A stretch of 64,000 nt of DNA from Micromonospora sp. LH3U1 (GCF_028475105.1 NZ_CP116936.1:6447501-6511500); one strand, 5' to 3'. Positions 53,159 to 63,462 are shown, numbered from the stretch's first letter. Numbers and translations are program-made. Notes: generated by a model from the letters alone, not told the origin.

Positions 53159-54339
53159 TCACTCGGCGCGCAGCGCGACCACCGGGTCGAGCCGGCCGGC
53201 ACGCTGCGCGGGGACGACCCCGAAGACGATGCCCACCACCGCCGACACGCCGAAGGCGAGCGCCAACGACCACCAGGTGATCGCGGCCGGGATCGGCGAC
53301 AGCGCGTCGACCAGCAGTGCGGTCCCCACCCCCAGCGCCATCCCGGTCAGCCCACCGATGGTGGTGAGCAGCACCGCTTCCAGCAGGAACTGCACCCCGA
53401 TGTCGCGGGGACGCGCGCCGACGGCCTTGCGCAGCCCGATCTCCCGGGTCCGCTCTCGGACACTGACCAGCATGATGTTGGAGACGCCGACGCCGCCGAC
53501 GAGCAACGAGATGCCGGCGATGGCGGCCAGTACGCCGGTGAGGACGCCGAGGATGTCGCCGAGTACGCCGAGGATCTGCTGCTGGGTGACGGCGCTGAAC
53601 TCGGTGTCCGGGTGACGGCGGTTGAGTTCGGCCACGATCCGCTCGCCCAACTCCTCGATCCGTTCCCGGTCCGGTGCCTTCACCGCGATGCCGTCCACCC
53701 GCTGGGTGCCCCAGAGCCGCTGCGCGGCGGTCACCGGCACGTGCACCTCGTCGTCCCGGTCGACGCCGAGGCTCTGCCCGAGTGGCGCGAAGACGCCGAT
53801 CACCCGGAACCGCACCCCGGCCAGCGCGACCTGCTGGCCGAGCGGATCCCGGTCGGGGAACAGCGCGCGGGCCACCGAGTCGCCGAGCACCGCCACGCGT
53901 CGGCTGGTGTCCACGTCGGCACCGGTGAGGTAGCGACCCCGGGCCAGCGACCGTGTGAACACCGCCGGAGTGGTCTCCAGCACTCCCTGGACGGTGGTGA
54001 AGTCGGAGCGTGCACCGGCTCGCGCGGTCGCCCCGGAGGCAACGGTGACCGCCACCCGGTCGGGGTCGCCGACCACGCGGGTGACGGCGTCCACGTCCTT
54101 GAGGGTCAGCGGCGAGACCACCGGCGCGTTGCCCACCTCGATCCTGCCGGGGACAACCAGCAGCAGGTTGGAGCCGAGGCCCTCGACCTGTTGCTCGACC
54201 TTCTGTTTGGTGCCGGTGCCGATCGCCACCAGCAGGACCACCGAGGCCACCCCGATGATCACCCCGAGCATGGTCAGCGCGCTGCGCAGCCGGTTGGCCC
54301 GTAGGGCGTCCAGCGCCACCCGCCACGCCTCGGCGACCC

Positions 54340-54343
<4 letters not shown>
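53159..54343 (-). CDS. MacB-type ABC transporter permease
   Basis: 394 residues. An N-terminal span (LRSALTMLGVIIGVASVVLL), a large extracytoplasmic MacB_PCD domain (residues about 45-250), and three C-terminal spans in an FtsX fold (VLTGVLAAIAGISLLVGGVG, then the conserved REIGLRKAVGARPRDI, and two more). It couples ATP hydrolysis to extrusion of a substrate to the outside or handling of an envelope ligand. It is the last gene of a coupled set adaptor-ATPase-permease (GTGA-type overlaps with 54340). Confidence 0.93.
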
Positions 54344-55220
<877 letters not shown>

Positions 55221-55224
<4 letters not shown>

Positions 55225-56603
55225 CGCACCTCCTGGCCGTCGCGCACCTGGTCCGTGCCGCGCACCACGATCCGGTCGCCGGGTTGGACACCATTGAGGA
55301 TCTGCACCAGGTCCGGCCCCTGGACGCCCACGGTGACCGACGCCCGGCCGGCCTTGCCGTCACGGACCACCCAGACCGCGTCCCGGCCGTCGGCGGAGAA
55401 CACCGCCGAGGCGGGGACGGTCACCGCGTCGGCGGCGTCGCGTACCCGCAGGTGCACGATCGCGTTCATGCCCGGTCGGGGGCTCGGGGCCGGCTCGTCC
55501 TCGGCCAGCTTCCCGGCGCCCAGTGCGAGGCGTACCCGGTAGGTGACCCCGCCCTGCGCGGAGTTGGTGGGAAGCACGTCGACCGACCGGACCGTGGCGT
55601 CGTAGCTGGCACCGGTGACAGCGTCCAGCTCGACCGTCGCGGTGACGCCGGCCTTGACCAGCAGCACATCGGTCTCGTCCACCTCGGCGAGCAGCCCCAA
55701 CTGCCCGGTGTCCACCACGGTCAGCACCGGCGTGCCGGCCGTGACCTGACCGCCGACCGCGACCGCGTCATCCACCCCGGCGGGCGGCCCGCCCTGGCCG
55801 GGGGTCAGCACGGACGGGTCGATGCCGGCGCCGCCGGCCTGCTCCAGCAGCCCCGCGAGGCCACCGGACGAGCCGCCGCCGGCCCGGGTGCCGCCCGGCT
55901 GCACCACCCCGGCGATCGGGGCGCGCAGGGTCAACGCGTCGACGGTCGCCTTCGCCAGGTCGTACGCCTGCTGGGCCTGTAGCCGTTGCGCCGCGGAGAG
56001 CGCGCCGACCGCCGAGCTCAGCCCGTTGATCCCCCGCTGCACGGCGCGGACGGCCTGGTCGGCGCTGTGCGCGGCGGCGGCGTACTGCCGCTGCGCGGAG
56101 GTCACCTGGGTCAGCAGCGCGTCCCGTAGCTGCGGATCGGCGATCTTCTCGGCGGCCGTCCGCGCGGCGTCGAAAGCCTCGTCGGCTGCCTTGTCCGTGC
56201 CGCGCCGGCTGCTGGTCAGGCTGCCGGTGGAGACACCCCGGCCGGCGCGCTTCGCGGCGGTCAGCGCCTCCTTCGCCTGACGGAGGCGCTGCTGGGCGGA
56301 GGGTGAGTCGACGACGGCGAGCACCTGCCCCCGCTTCACCGACTGTCCGGGTTGGATGCGCAGGCTGGCCAGGGTGCCGTCGGCCGGAGCCGTCAGGGTG
56401 GCAGCGGCCCGAGCGGTCACCGTCGCGGGGGCGTCGATGACCTCGCTGACCGGGTTACGGGCGGCCGAGGCGAGCGCGAGAGGCGGCTGGTCGTCACCGC
56501 ACGAGGCGGCGGTGGTGCCGGTGAGGACGGCGACGGCGGTCAGGGCGATGAGCAGGCGGGGCCGCGTGGCGCTCGCGGGCCGCGACGACTGGAGGCGGCG
56601 CAC
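55221..56603 (-). CDS. HlyD/MacA-like adaptor, probable lipoprotein
   Basis: 460 residues. A signal sequence ends in TAASC (residues about 31-35), a lipobox-like site, so it is probably anchored outside the membrane. A biotinyl-lipoyl hybrid region (LASLRIQPGQSVKRGQVLAV) is split by a long alpha-hairpin (SAQQRLRQAKEALTAAKR through RLQAQQAYDLAKATVDALT) and followed by beta-barrel domains. In the MacA family this links the MacB transporter to further components; in a Gram-positive cell it may gate or guide export across the wall. The stop overlaps the ATPase start. Confidence 0.88.
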
Positions 56604-56645
56604 CCATCGATGGTACGGCTCCCCGTCGTGCCGCCCACGAGCCCG

Positions 56646-57935
56646 TCAGCCGGCGGCAGCTCGGACGTACGCGGCGCACTCGTCGTGCAGCGTCGACCAC
56701 TGCTCACCGAACGCCTTCTCGGCGGCCGCGTCGAGGGTTCTGCGATCGTGCACCACGGTCTTGAAGAAGGTGAGCAGCCGCAGCGGCCCGTACCGGTCGA
56801 CGAGATGCCGGACGGCCAGGTAGCCGACGCCGTAGCTGCCGCCGACCCGCTCGGCGGAGGCGTCGTCGGCGGGGTTGATGCCCTCCAACTTGCCGTCCCA
56901 ACCGCCCCGGACCAGTTTCCGCACCTCGGCGATCCCCTCGTACCGGTCGACCGCCTGGTCGCCGGCGCCGGCGAATTCGGCCAGCCCCTCCACCAGCCAC
57001 CAGGTGTCCTTGCCCGGGTAGCCGCGCTCCGGCAGTGAGGCCGCGTGGGTCAACTCATGCCGGAGCAGGTCGTCGGTGCCGTTGGTGGAGAGCCCCTCGG
57101 CGTTGAGCACCACCTCGTGGTGCCCGCCGCCCACCGTCACCGCGTAACCGCCCGTCCATTCTGGTCGCTCGCCGCCGTACCAGCGCTGCCACTCGGTGCG
57201 GCCGGCGTAGAAGATCCGGTAGCGGTCCGGCAGCGATCCGGCTACCGCGTACCCGTCGGCGACCCTGGCCGCCGCTTCGGCCTGGACGAGCAGGCCGGGC
57301 AGTTTGCCGCGCAACGCCGGGGTGGTGGCGACGATGGTCCGCTCACCGATCGCGACGGCCAGGTCGCTGATCTCCCACGGTCGGGTGCCGGTCTCCACCG
57401 ACTTGGATTCCTCCATGGCGAGCAACCGGGGCTGGTCGCCGTTCTCCCGCCAGCGGGTGCCGATCAGCACCGGGCTGGGCCGGCAGTTCGGTGTGACGAA
57501 GCAGTACTGGAAGCGCACCAGGAGGCGCCACTCGCCGGGCTTGCCGATGATCGGCGCGGGCAGACCGCTCGGCTCGGCTCGCCAGCCGGTCACCTTGAGC
57601 TCGCGTAGTGCGCCGAAGCGTCGGCGCAGGTCGTTGTGGGCGGCCGGATCGGCGATGGCGAGGAACCCGGCGCGGTCGCCGCCGAGGAGTGCCGCGGACT
57701 GCCGATTGAGCTGGGCGGTGATCCGGTCGGCCAGCCCGCGGGCCACCGCCGTCGCGGGGTCATCGGCCGCCGAGGCGCCGGCGCGGCTGATCGTGGACCG
57801 GGCACCGCTCTCCCGGATCACTCCCACGACGAGCACCGCCGGCAGGCCGCAGCCCAGCAGCAGGACGACCACCACGAGCACCGTCCACAGCGGCCAGAGC
57901 CGCCGTGGTGCTGGATGCTGCACCCCGTCAGTCAC
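56646..57935 (-). CDS. Membrane-anchored putative metallopeptidase (peptidase MA-like)
   Basis: 429 residues. One N-terminal span (LWPLWTVLVVVVLLLGCGLP, residues about 14-33) anchors it with the rest outside. The zinc motif is DLLRHELTHAASLPER (HELTH, near residue 293) followed about 20 residues on by WWLVEGLAEFAG with the third ligand glutamate. A nuclear-transport-factor-like region at residues 70-190 precedes it. Substrates are unknown. The gene lies 42 bases before the MacA-like adaptor on the same strand, so it may belong to the same export or envelope-stress operon. GTG 57935 is chosen; the frame is open upstream without coding character. Confidence 0.8.
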   Translation of the reverse strand: MTDGVQHPAPRRLWPLWTVLVVVVLLLGCGLPAVLVVGVIRESGARSTISRAGASAADDPATAVARGLADRITAQLNRQSAALLGGDRAGFLAIADPAAHNDLRRRFGALRELKVTGWRAEPSGLPAPIIGKPGEWRLLVRFQYCFVTPNCRPSPVLIGTRWRENGDQPRLLAMEESKSVETGTRPWEISDLAVAIGERTIVATTPALRGKLPGLLVQAEAAARVADGYAVAGSLPDRYRIFYAGRTEWQRWYGGERPEWTGGYAVTVGGGHHEVVLNAEGLSTNGTDDLLRHELTHAASLPERGYPGKDTWWLVEGLAEFAGAGDQAVDRYEGIAEVRKLVRGGWDGKLEGINPADDASAERVGGSYGVGYLAVRHLVDRYGPLRLLTFFKTVVHDRRTLDAAAEKAFGEQWSTLHDECAAYVRAAAG

Positions 57936-58005
57936 TCGCCGAAGGGTACGACCAATCGGGGGATGGGGCGAAGCCGCCCCGTGCCGATCGGCCCGGCCAG
58001 CCGGC

Positions 58006-58581
58006 TCACGCGTCGGAGGCCGGCCAGGACCGGAACGAGATGTCCATGCTGGCGACCAACTGGCGGTACGAGCGGTCGACCTCGCGGGGCAGGCCGAAGC
58101 CGCCCGCGGCCTCCAGGGCGACGAAGCCGTGCAGGGCACTGCGCAGCGCCCGGGTCGCGTCCACCGCGTCGTCGCCGGTGAGCTCGTACCCGCGCAGCAC
58201 CGCGAAGATGGCACCGACCGCACGCTCGCCCGCCTCGATGTGCTCCGGGTCGGCCGGGTCGGGCACCTGCTGGGTCGCCGGGTAGCGGCCGGGGTGCCGG
58301 TGGGCGTAGTCCCGGTAGGCGTCGGCCATCGCCCGGAGCGCGTCGCCGCCGGCCCGGCCGACGGCGGCGGTGGTCAGCTCGGTGGCCAGCTCGGCGGTGG
58401 CCAGGGCGGAGAGCTTCTGGGCCAGCGCGTCCGCCCCCCGCACGTGCTTGTAGAGGCTGGGCAGCGCGACGCCGAGCCGGCTGGCGAGCGCGGCGAGGGT
58501 GAGCTGCTGGTAGCCAACCTCGTCGGCCAGCCGGGCCGCCTCCCGCACGACGGTCTGCTGGTTGAGGCCGACCCTAGGCAC
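58006..58581 (-). CDS. TetR-family transcriptional regulator
   Basis: 191 residues. The N-terminal HTH is VGYQQLTLAALASRLGVALP with recognition helix SLYKHVRGADAL, and the C-terminal all-helical domain (TetR_C_33-like, ALRSALHGFVALEAAGGFG) would bind a small ligand. It overlaps the end of the alpha/beta-hydrolase gene by 8 bases and is made from the same message. A palindromic site upstream of the hydrolase is its likely operator, giving feedback control of both genes. Confidence 0.9.
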   Translation of the reverse strand: MPRVGLNQQTVVREAARLADEVGYQQLTLAALASRLGVALPSLYKHVRGADALAQKLSALATAELATELTTAAVGRAGGDALRAMADAYRDYAHRHPGRYPATQQVPDPADPEHIEAGERAVGAIFAVLRGYELTGDDAVDATRALRSALHGFVALEAAGGFGLPREVDRSYRQLVASMDISFRSWPASDA

Positions 58582-59374
58582 CGGTGCACACCGCCAGGAA
58601 GCCGAGCAGCTCGTCGGCGGTGCGCTGCGGCCGGTCGGCGTGCGGGTAGTGGCCGGACTCCTCGATCATCCGGGCCTCGGCGGTGCGGAAGAGCCGCCGG
58701 GCGGCCCGCGCCTCGGCGCCCGGGTCGGGGAAGTCCGGGTCCTTGGCACCCATCAGGATCAGCACCGGTTGCCGGACCTGTGGCGCGCGGGCTGTCCAAT
58801 GCGGCTCGACCGGTAGAACCACACCGCGCGTCGCTGCCATCCGGCCGGGCTCGCGCAGGTTGGCCACGATCGACCGGCGGTACGCGGCGTCGTCGGCGGG
58901 CCGGTGCACCGGGAACAGCGTCTTGTGGAACATCCCGAACAGGCGGGGGCTGCGCAGCACCATCGCCGTCGCCACCCGCAGCAACGGATTGGGCTTCTGC
59001 TGACTGACGAACGCGCCGATCTGCACGATGCCGACGACCAGTTCGGGCGCGTCGATCGCGGCGAAGATCACGGCCGCCGCGCTGGATGAGTGGCCGACCA
59101 GCACGGCCGGCCCGGCGTCGAGGTCGCGGACCACGGCCAGCAGGTCCGCGCCGACCTCCGCCGGGGCGTACGTGGGCCAGCCGACGCTGGACTCCCCGTG
59201 GCCCCGGACGTCGACCGAGGCGACCCGGTGACCGGCCGCGACCAGCAGTGGCACCAGGTGTCGGTAGCTTGCCCGGTTTTCCCCCATGCCGTGTGCGAGG
59301 ACGACCAGCGGGCCCTCGCCATGCACCTCGTACGCGATGTGGCCGCCGTCGCGGCGAGCCTGGCTAGTTGTCAT
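58574..59374 (-). CDS. Alpha/beta hydrolase
   Basis: 266 residues. The oxyanion strand is VVLAHGMGENRASYRHLVPL, the nucleophile elbow is VLVGHSSSAAAVI (serine), the acid lies in ILMGAKDPDFPDPG and the catalytic histidine in IEESGHYPHADRP. It is a general esterase or haloalkane/epoxide-type hydrolase; the substrate is unknown but is probably also the ligand of the coupled TetR repressor. ATG 59374 is placed right after the operator palindrome; upstream ATGs at 59410 and 59401 read through it. Confidence 0.9.
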   Translation of the reverse strand: MTTSQARRDGGHIAYEVHGEGPLVVLAHGMGENRASYRHLVPLLVAAGHRVASVDVRGHGESSVGWPTYAPAEVGADLLAVVRDLDAGPAVLVGHSSSAAAVIFAAIDAPELVVGIVQIGAFVSQQKPNPLLRVATAMVLRSPRLFGMFHKTLFPVHRPADDAAYRRSIVANLREPGRMAATRGVVLPVEPHWTARAPQVRQPVLILMGAKDPDFPDPGAEARAARRLFRTAEARMIEESGHYPHADRPQRTADELLGFLAVCTGA

Positions 59375-59382
59375 AGCCAAAA

Positions 59383-59399
59383 GGCTAAGTGCATTAGCC
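59383..59399. promoter_or_regulatory. Predicted TetR operator
   Basis: GGCTAAGTGCATTAGCC is a 17-bp palindrome (6-bp arms, 5-base centre) immediately upstream of the hydrolase start, with a second overlapping inverted repeat TAGCCAAAAGGCTA at 59374-59387. Position and symmetry fit a TetR operator controlling the hydrolase-tetR pair. Confidence 0.8.
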
Positions 59400-59425
59400 A
59401 TAGTCGTCAAGCCGGATACGCCAAC

Positions 59426-59459
59426 GGGCCGGCGGGACCACAGGGGTCACCGCCGGCCC
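59426..59459. terminator. Terminator of the proline dehydrogenase gene
   Basis: GGGCCGGCGGG and CCGCCGGCCC pair around a 13-base loop, 17 bases past the stop of the leftward proline dehydrogenase gene. Confidence 0.7.
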
Positions 59460-59475
59460 GTCGACCGGGTTCGGG

Positions 59476-60396
59476 TTACTTCTTGGAGATCAGGGCGCGG
59501 CCGAAGAAGACCAGGTTCGCCGGGCGCTCGGCGAGCCGGCGCATCAGGTAGCCGTACCACTCGTCGCCGTACGGGACGTAGGTGCGCACGGTGTAGCCCT
59601 CGCCGGCCAGCCGCGCCTGCTCCTCGGGGCGGATGCCGTAGAGCATCTGGAACTCGAAACGCTCCGGCCCCCGGTCGAACCAACGGGCCCGATCCTCGCC
59701 GATCGCGATCATCCGAGGATCGTGGGTGGCCAGCATCGGGTAACCGTCGCCGGACATCAGGATGTTCATGCAGCGCACGTACGACTTGTCCACCTCACGG
59801 GCCGACTGGTAAGCCACCGACTCCGGCTCCTTGTACGCGCCCTTGCACAGCCGCACGCGCGACCCGGCCGAGGACAACTCCCGGCAGTCCGACTCGGTCC
59901 GGCGCAGGTACGCCTGGAGCACCGCGCCGGTCGACGGGAAGTCCTTCCGCAGCTTGGCCAGCACCTCCAGCGTCGAGTCCGTGGTGGTGTGGTCCTCCAT
60001 GTCGAGGGTGACCGTGGTGCCCGCCGCGTCGGCCGCCGCGCAGATCGCCCGCGCGTTGTCGTACGCCAACTGCTCGTCGAACATCTGGCCGAGGGCGGAG
60101 AGCTTCACGCTCACCTCGGCGGCCGGGGTGAGCCCCGCTGCGGCGAGCATCTTCAGCAGTCTCAGGTATTCGTCGCGGGTGGCGACGGCCTGCTCGGGGG
60201 TGACGGTGTCCTCACCGAGGTGGTCGAGGGTGACCGCGAGACCATCGTCGACGAGCGCGCGGGTCGCGCGCAACGCGTCGTCGGTGGCAGCACCGGCGAC
60301 GAACCGGCGAACGACGTCCCGGGTGTACGGGGCGGTCGCGACGAGCCGCTCGACCTGGGATGACCGGGAGGCGGCGAGGATGACGGAACGGAGCAT
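59476..60396 (-). CDS. putB: Proline dehydrogenase
   Basis: 306 residues, a monofunctional ProDH (not fused to P5C dehydrogenase). The FAD-binding barrel shows VTLDMEDHTTTDS, YLRRTESDCREL, RVRLCKGAYKEP, LATHDPRM, EFQMLYGIR and a C-terminal YGYLMRRLAERPAN. It oxidises proline to delta-1-pyrroline-5-carboxylate and passes electrons to quinones. The partner P5C dehydrogenase is not in the window. ATG 60396 gives the usual length. Confidence 0.95.
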   Translation of the reverse strand: MLRSVILAASRSSQVERLVATAPYTRDVVRRFVAGAATDDALRATRALVDDGLAVTLDHLGEDTVTPEQAVATRDEYLRLLKMLAAAGLTPAAEVSVKLSALGQMFDEQLAYDNARAICAAADAAGTTVTLDMEDHTTTDSTLEVLAKLRKDFPSTGAVLQAYLRRTESDCRELSSAGSRVRLCKGAYKEPESVAYQSAREVDKSYVRCMNILMSGDGYPMLATHDPRMIAIGEDRARWFDRGPERFEFQMLYGIRPEEQARLAGEGYTVRTYVPYGDEWYGYLMRRLAERPANLVFFGRALISKK

Positions 60397-60503
60397 GAAC
60401 CGAGCGTATCGCCCCTGCCAGGGGCCCCGCCGACGGGCGGCCGGGCCGCCCTCGCTCAGGGGGCGGGGCGGCGGCGGTGGCGCCGATCGGCTACAACGAT
60501 GCC

Positions 60504-60773
60504 GTGGACCAACGCCCCCGCCGCCGACTCCGTTCGGCCTCCGTGCAGCTCGGCGCGCTCACCGCTCTCGCGCTCGCCCTCTCCGGCTGCAACATGACCT
60601 CGGACGACGACGATGACGACGACTGCGCCCTCGGGCCGGTCGGTGGAGGCGACACGGTCGCGCTGGCGATGCGGGTCCCCGCTGCCACCGGTCGCGCCGC
60701 ACCGGAGCCAACCACGGCGGCCGTGCCCGAGCGCGGCGGGTTCGGCACCCACCTCGCCTCCTGCGGCGGCTGA
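60504..60773 (+). CDS. Asp-rich small lipoprotein
   Basis: 89 residues. A basic N-terminus (VDQRPRRRLRSASVQLGALT) precedes a hydrophobic stretch ending in the lipobox ALSGC (cysteine about residue 30). The mature part begins NMTSDDDDDDDCALG, an unusual run of seven aspartates, and ends with another cysteine (HLASCGG). It should be anchored outside the membrane; the acidic run may bind cations. No family recognised. The next gene, an ATP-grasp enzyme, starts one base after its stop, resembling the YgiB-YgiC pairing of enterobacteria, in which a lipoprotein is encoded with a glutathionylspermidine-synthase-like enzyme. Confidence 0.75.
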   Translation: MDQRPRRRLRSASVQLGALTALALALSGCNMTSDDDDDDDCALGPVGGGDTVALAMRVPAATGRAAPEPTTAAVPERGGFGTHLASCGG

Positions 60774-60774
60774 G

Positions 60775-61941
60775 GTGCGCCGCGAGACGGTCACGCCACG
60801 ACCCGACTGGGACGCCACCATCCGGGCGCAGGGGCTGGTCTACGTCGACACCGAGCTGCCCGACGGCGGGATCATGTCGTACTGGGACGAGACCGCCGCG
60901 TACGCCTTCGAGCTGGACGAGGTGCTGCGGCTGGAAGAGGCCACCGAGGAGTTGCACCGGATGTCGGTGGCCGCCGCCGAGCACGTGGTGGCCCAGCGCC
61001 GGTACGCCGAGTTCGGCATTCCGGCGTGGGCGGCCGACGCCGTGGCCCGATCGCTGCGCGAGGCGCCACCCACCCTCTACGGGCGCTTCGACCTCGCCTA
61101 CGACGGCACCTGGCCGCCGAAGATGCTGGAATACAACGCGGACACCCCGACCGCGCTGGTCGAGGCGAGCATCATCCAGTGGTACTGGCTGGAGCAGACC
61201 CGGCCGGACCTGGACCAGTGGAACAGCCTGCACGAGCGGCTGGTCGGCGCCTGGGCCAAGATCGGGGCCGGGCTGCACGATCCTCGGGTGCACGTGCTCT
61301 GGTCGAACGAGGAGGAGTCGGGCGAGGACCACATGACCGCCGGCTACCTCGCCGAGACCGCCCGACAGGCCGGCCTGGACGTCGAGCTGCTCCCGATCCA
61401 GGAGATCGGCTGGGACGGCCGGCGCTTCGTCGACGCCGCCGACCAACCGGTGACCACCTGCTTCAAGCTCTACCCGTGGGAGTGGATGCTGGCCGAGCCG
61501 TACGGGCCGGCGGCGCTGTCGCCGGGCACCCCGACCACCTGGATCGAACCGGCGTGGAAGCTGCTGCTGTCCAACAAGGCGCTGCTCGCGGTCCTCTGGG
61601 AGCTCTACCCCGACCACGAGTTACTCCTCCCGGCCTACCTCGACTCGCCGCGCGGCATGCCCGAGTACGTGGCCAAGCCGCTACTCGGCCGGGAGGGCGG
61701 TTCGGTACGCATCGTGACCGCCGAGGAGGAGATCACCAACCCGGGGATCTACGGCGACGAGGGCTGGTGCTACCAGGAATTCCGGGCGTTGCCACAGTTC
61801 GACGGCAATCGGATGGTGCTGGGCAGCTGGATCGTCGACGGCGAATCGGCCGGGGTGGGCGTGCGGGAGAGCGCCAGCCTGATCACCGACGGTTACGCCC
61901 GTTTCCTGCCGCACTACATCGACGCGCCGCGCACCCCATGA
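60775..61941 (+). CDS. Glutathionylspermidine synthase-family ATP-grasp enzyme (YgiC-like)
   Basis: 388 residues. It has the GSP_synth pattern: YWDETAAYAFELDEV, KMLEYNADTPTALVEAS, WSNEEESGEDHMTAGYLAE, CFKLYPWEWM, EPAWKLLLSNKALLAVLWEL and AKPLLGREGGSVRI near the ATP-binding lysine. These enzymes form amide bonds between a carboxylate and an amine; actinobacteria generally use mycothiol and not glutathione, so the name is misleading and the real substrates are unknown. GTG 60775 begins one base after the lipoprotein stop. The following CGNR gene begins 19 bases after its stop. Confidence 0.87.
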   Translation: MRRETVTPRPDWDATIRAQGLVYVDTELPDGGIMSYWDETAAYAFELDEVLRLEEATEELHRMSVAAAEHVVAQRRYAEFGIPAWAADAVARSLREAPPTLYGRFDLAYDGTWPPKMLEYNADTPTALVEASIIQWYWLEQTRPDLDQWNSLHERLVGAWAKIGAGLHDPRVHVLWSNEEESGEDHMTAGYLAETARQAGLDVELLPIQEIGWDGRRFVDAADQPVTTCFKLYPWEWMLAEPYGPAALSPGTPTTWIEPAWKLLLSNKALLAVLWELYPDHELLLPAYLDSPRGMPEYVAKPLLGREGGSVRIVTAEEEITNPGIYGDEGWCYQEFRALPQFDGNRMVLGSWIVDGESAGVGVRESASLITDGYARFLPHYIDAPRTP

Positions 61942-61960
61942 GTCGTCTACCGTTGGGGGC

Positions 61961-62548
61961 GTGAACTTCGACGCGTACGCCCGGACCGGCGTTGACCTGG
62001 TCAACGCCCGCCTGGACGACCTCGACGACCTGCGGGCCCTCTTCCCCGACGACAACGCCTGGATGCGCGACGAGGTCGCGGACCGGGACGTCGCGATCTT
62101 CCGACGGGCCCAGAAGCGGTTGCGCGACGTCTTCGAGTACGGCACCTCGGGGCGGGACGCCCAGGCGGTCACCGAGCTGAACACGCTGCTCGAGGCGTTC
62201 CCGGTGCAGCCGCGCATCTCCGGGCACGACTCCAGCGACTGGCACATGCATGTGACCAGCCGGGGTGCCTCGGTCAGCGCGGAATACCTGGCCGGCGCGG
62301 TCTGGGGGCTGTCGGTCTGGCTCTGCGAGTACGGCAGCGCCCGGTTCGGGGTCTGCGCCGACGAGCGGTGCGGCAACGTCTACCTGGACACCTCGTCCAA
62401 CTGCTGCCGGCGGTTCTGCTCGGAGCGCTGCGCCACCCGCTCGCACGTGGCGGCGCACCGGGCCCGCAAGCGTGCGGCGGTCGGCGAGCAGGTGACCGTT
62501 GCGGCGCAGCCGACCTCGGGCGCCGACTCGCTCACGCCGGTCAGCTGA
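61961..62548 (+). CDS. CGNR zinc-finger protein
   Basis: 195 residues. The C-terminal zinc finger (residues about 130-170) is CADERCGNVYLDTS followed by CCRRFCSERCATRSHVAAHR, matching the CGNR domain, which is thought to bind DNA or RNA in a stress or morphological switch. The N-terminal ABATE-like domain (residues 1-125) is a ligand-binding helical region. It may regulate the two genes upstream in the same operon. GTG 61961 follows the stop of the ATP-grasp gene by 19 bases. Confidence 0.88.
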   Translation: MNFDAYARTGVDLVNARLDDLDDLRALFPDDNAWMRDEVADRDVAIFRRAQKRLRDVFEYGTSGRDAQAVTELNTLLEAFPVQPRISGHDSSDWHMHVTSRGASVSAEYLAGAVWGLSVWLCEYGSARFGVCADERCGNVYLDTSSNCCRRFCSERCATRSHVAAHRARKRAAVGEQVTVAAQPTSGADSLTPVS

Positions 62549-62580
62549 CACCGCCACCGTCCCGGGGGGGGGCGGACGGG

Positions 62581-63387
62581 TCAGGCGTCGATCGGGGACG
62601 GCGCGGTCAGGTGCTGGCGGGCGAACTCCAGCGAGGCGCGCAGGTCCGCCTCGCGCACCTCGCGGCTCTTCGCGCCCCGGGTGGCGACCTCCACCGCCAC
62701 CGACCCGGTGAAGCCCCGGCCGGCCAGCGACGAGAGCAACTCCCCGCAGGGTTGGGTGCCGCGCCCGGGCACCAGGTGCTCGTCGCGGCCCTCGCCGGTG
62801 CCGTCACCGAGGTGCACGTGCGCCAGCCCCGCGCCCATCCGGTCGGCCATCTCGAGGGGGTCGCTGTGGGAGGCCGCGCAGTGCGACAGATCCAGGGTGT
62901 ACGACGGGTAGCCGGTGTCGGTGGGGTCCCAACCCGGCACGTACGGGACGAACTGCCGACCCGCCATCCGCACCGGGTACATGTTCTCCACCGCGAAGCG
63001 CAGGCCGTTGAACCGGTCCTCGACCGTGGCCAACCCCTCGGCGAAGTTACGCGCGTAGTCGCGTTGCCAGGAGAACGGTGGGTGCACCACGACGGTCGGC
63101 GCCCCCAGCGTCTCGGCCAGCTCGCCGGCCCTGCGCAGCCGCTCCCACGGGTCCGGGCTCCACACCCGCTGGGTGACCAGCAGGCAGGGCGCGTGCACCG
63201 AGAGCACCGGCATGTCGTAGTGCGTGGAGAGGCCGCGCAGCGCGCCCGCGTCCTGGCTGACCACGTCGGTCCAGACCATCACCTCGACGCCGTCATAGCC
63301 GAGTGCCGCGGCCAGTTGGAACGCCGCCGCGGTCGGCTCGGGAAAGACCGACGAGCTGGACAGGAGCACGGGAACGCGGTAAGTCAC
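62581..63387 (-). CDS. Sugar phosphate isomerase/epimerase (AP-endonuclease 2-like TIM barrel)
   Basis: 268 residues with the xylose-isomerase-like TIM barrel: VPVLLSSSSVFPEPTAAAFQ, YDGVEVMVWTD, FAVENMYPVRM, YTLDLSHCAASHS, LAHVHLGDGTGEG, and FTGSVAVEVATRG. Metal ligands are in the E and H/D residues of these strands. The substrate is not known; members isomerise sugars or inositol derivatives. It lies upstream of the ppx-like gene on the opposite side of a short gap, and the two are often neighbours in actinobacteria. The intergenic region after its stop (62549-62580) has a run of nine Gs. Confidence 0.87.
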   Translation of the reverse strand: MTYRVPVLLSSSSVFPEPTAAAFQLAAALGYDGVEVMVWTDVVSQDAGALRGLSTHYDMPVLSVHAPCLLVTQRVWSPDPWERLRRAGELAETLGAPTVVVHPPFSWQRDYARNFAEGLATVEDRFNGLRFAVENMYPVRMAGRQFVPYVPGWDPTDTGYPSYTLDLSHCAASHSDPLEMADRMGAGLAHVHLGDGTGEGRDEHLVPGRGTQPCGELLSSLAGRGFTGSVAVEVATRGAKSREVREADLRASLEFARQHLTAPSPIDA

Positions 63388-63462
63388 ATCAGCCAGCGTA
63401 GCCCGGCAGCGCCTGGGGCACCGTGACGAGAGCCGGCAAAGCGGCCGAAACTGGTCACCCGG

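Noticed and set aside
62564-62572. A run of nine Gs between two convergent genes, possible phase-variable tract
   Set aside because: It is intergenic past both stop codons, so slippage would not change a protein; it may also be a sequencing weak point.
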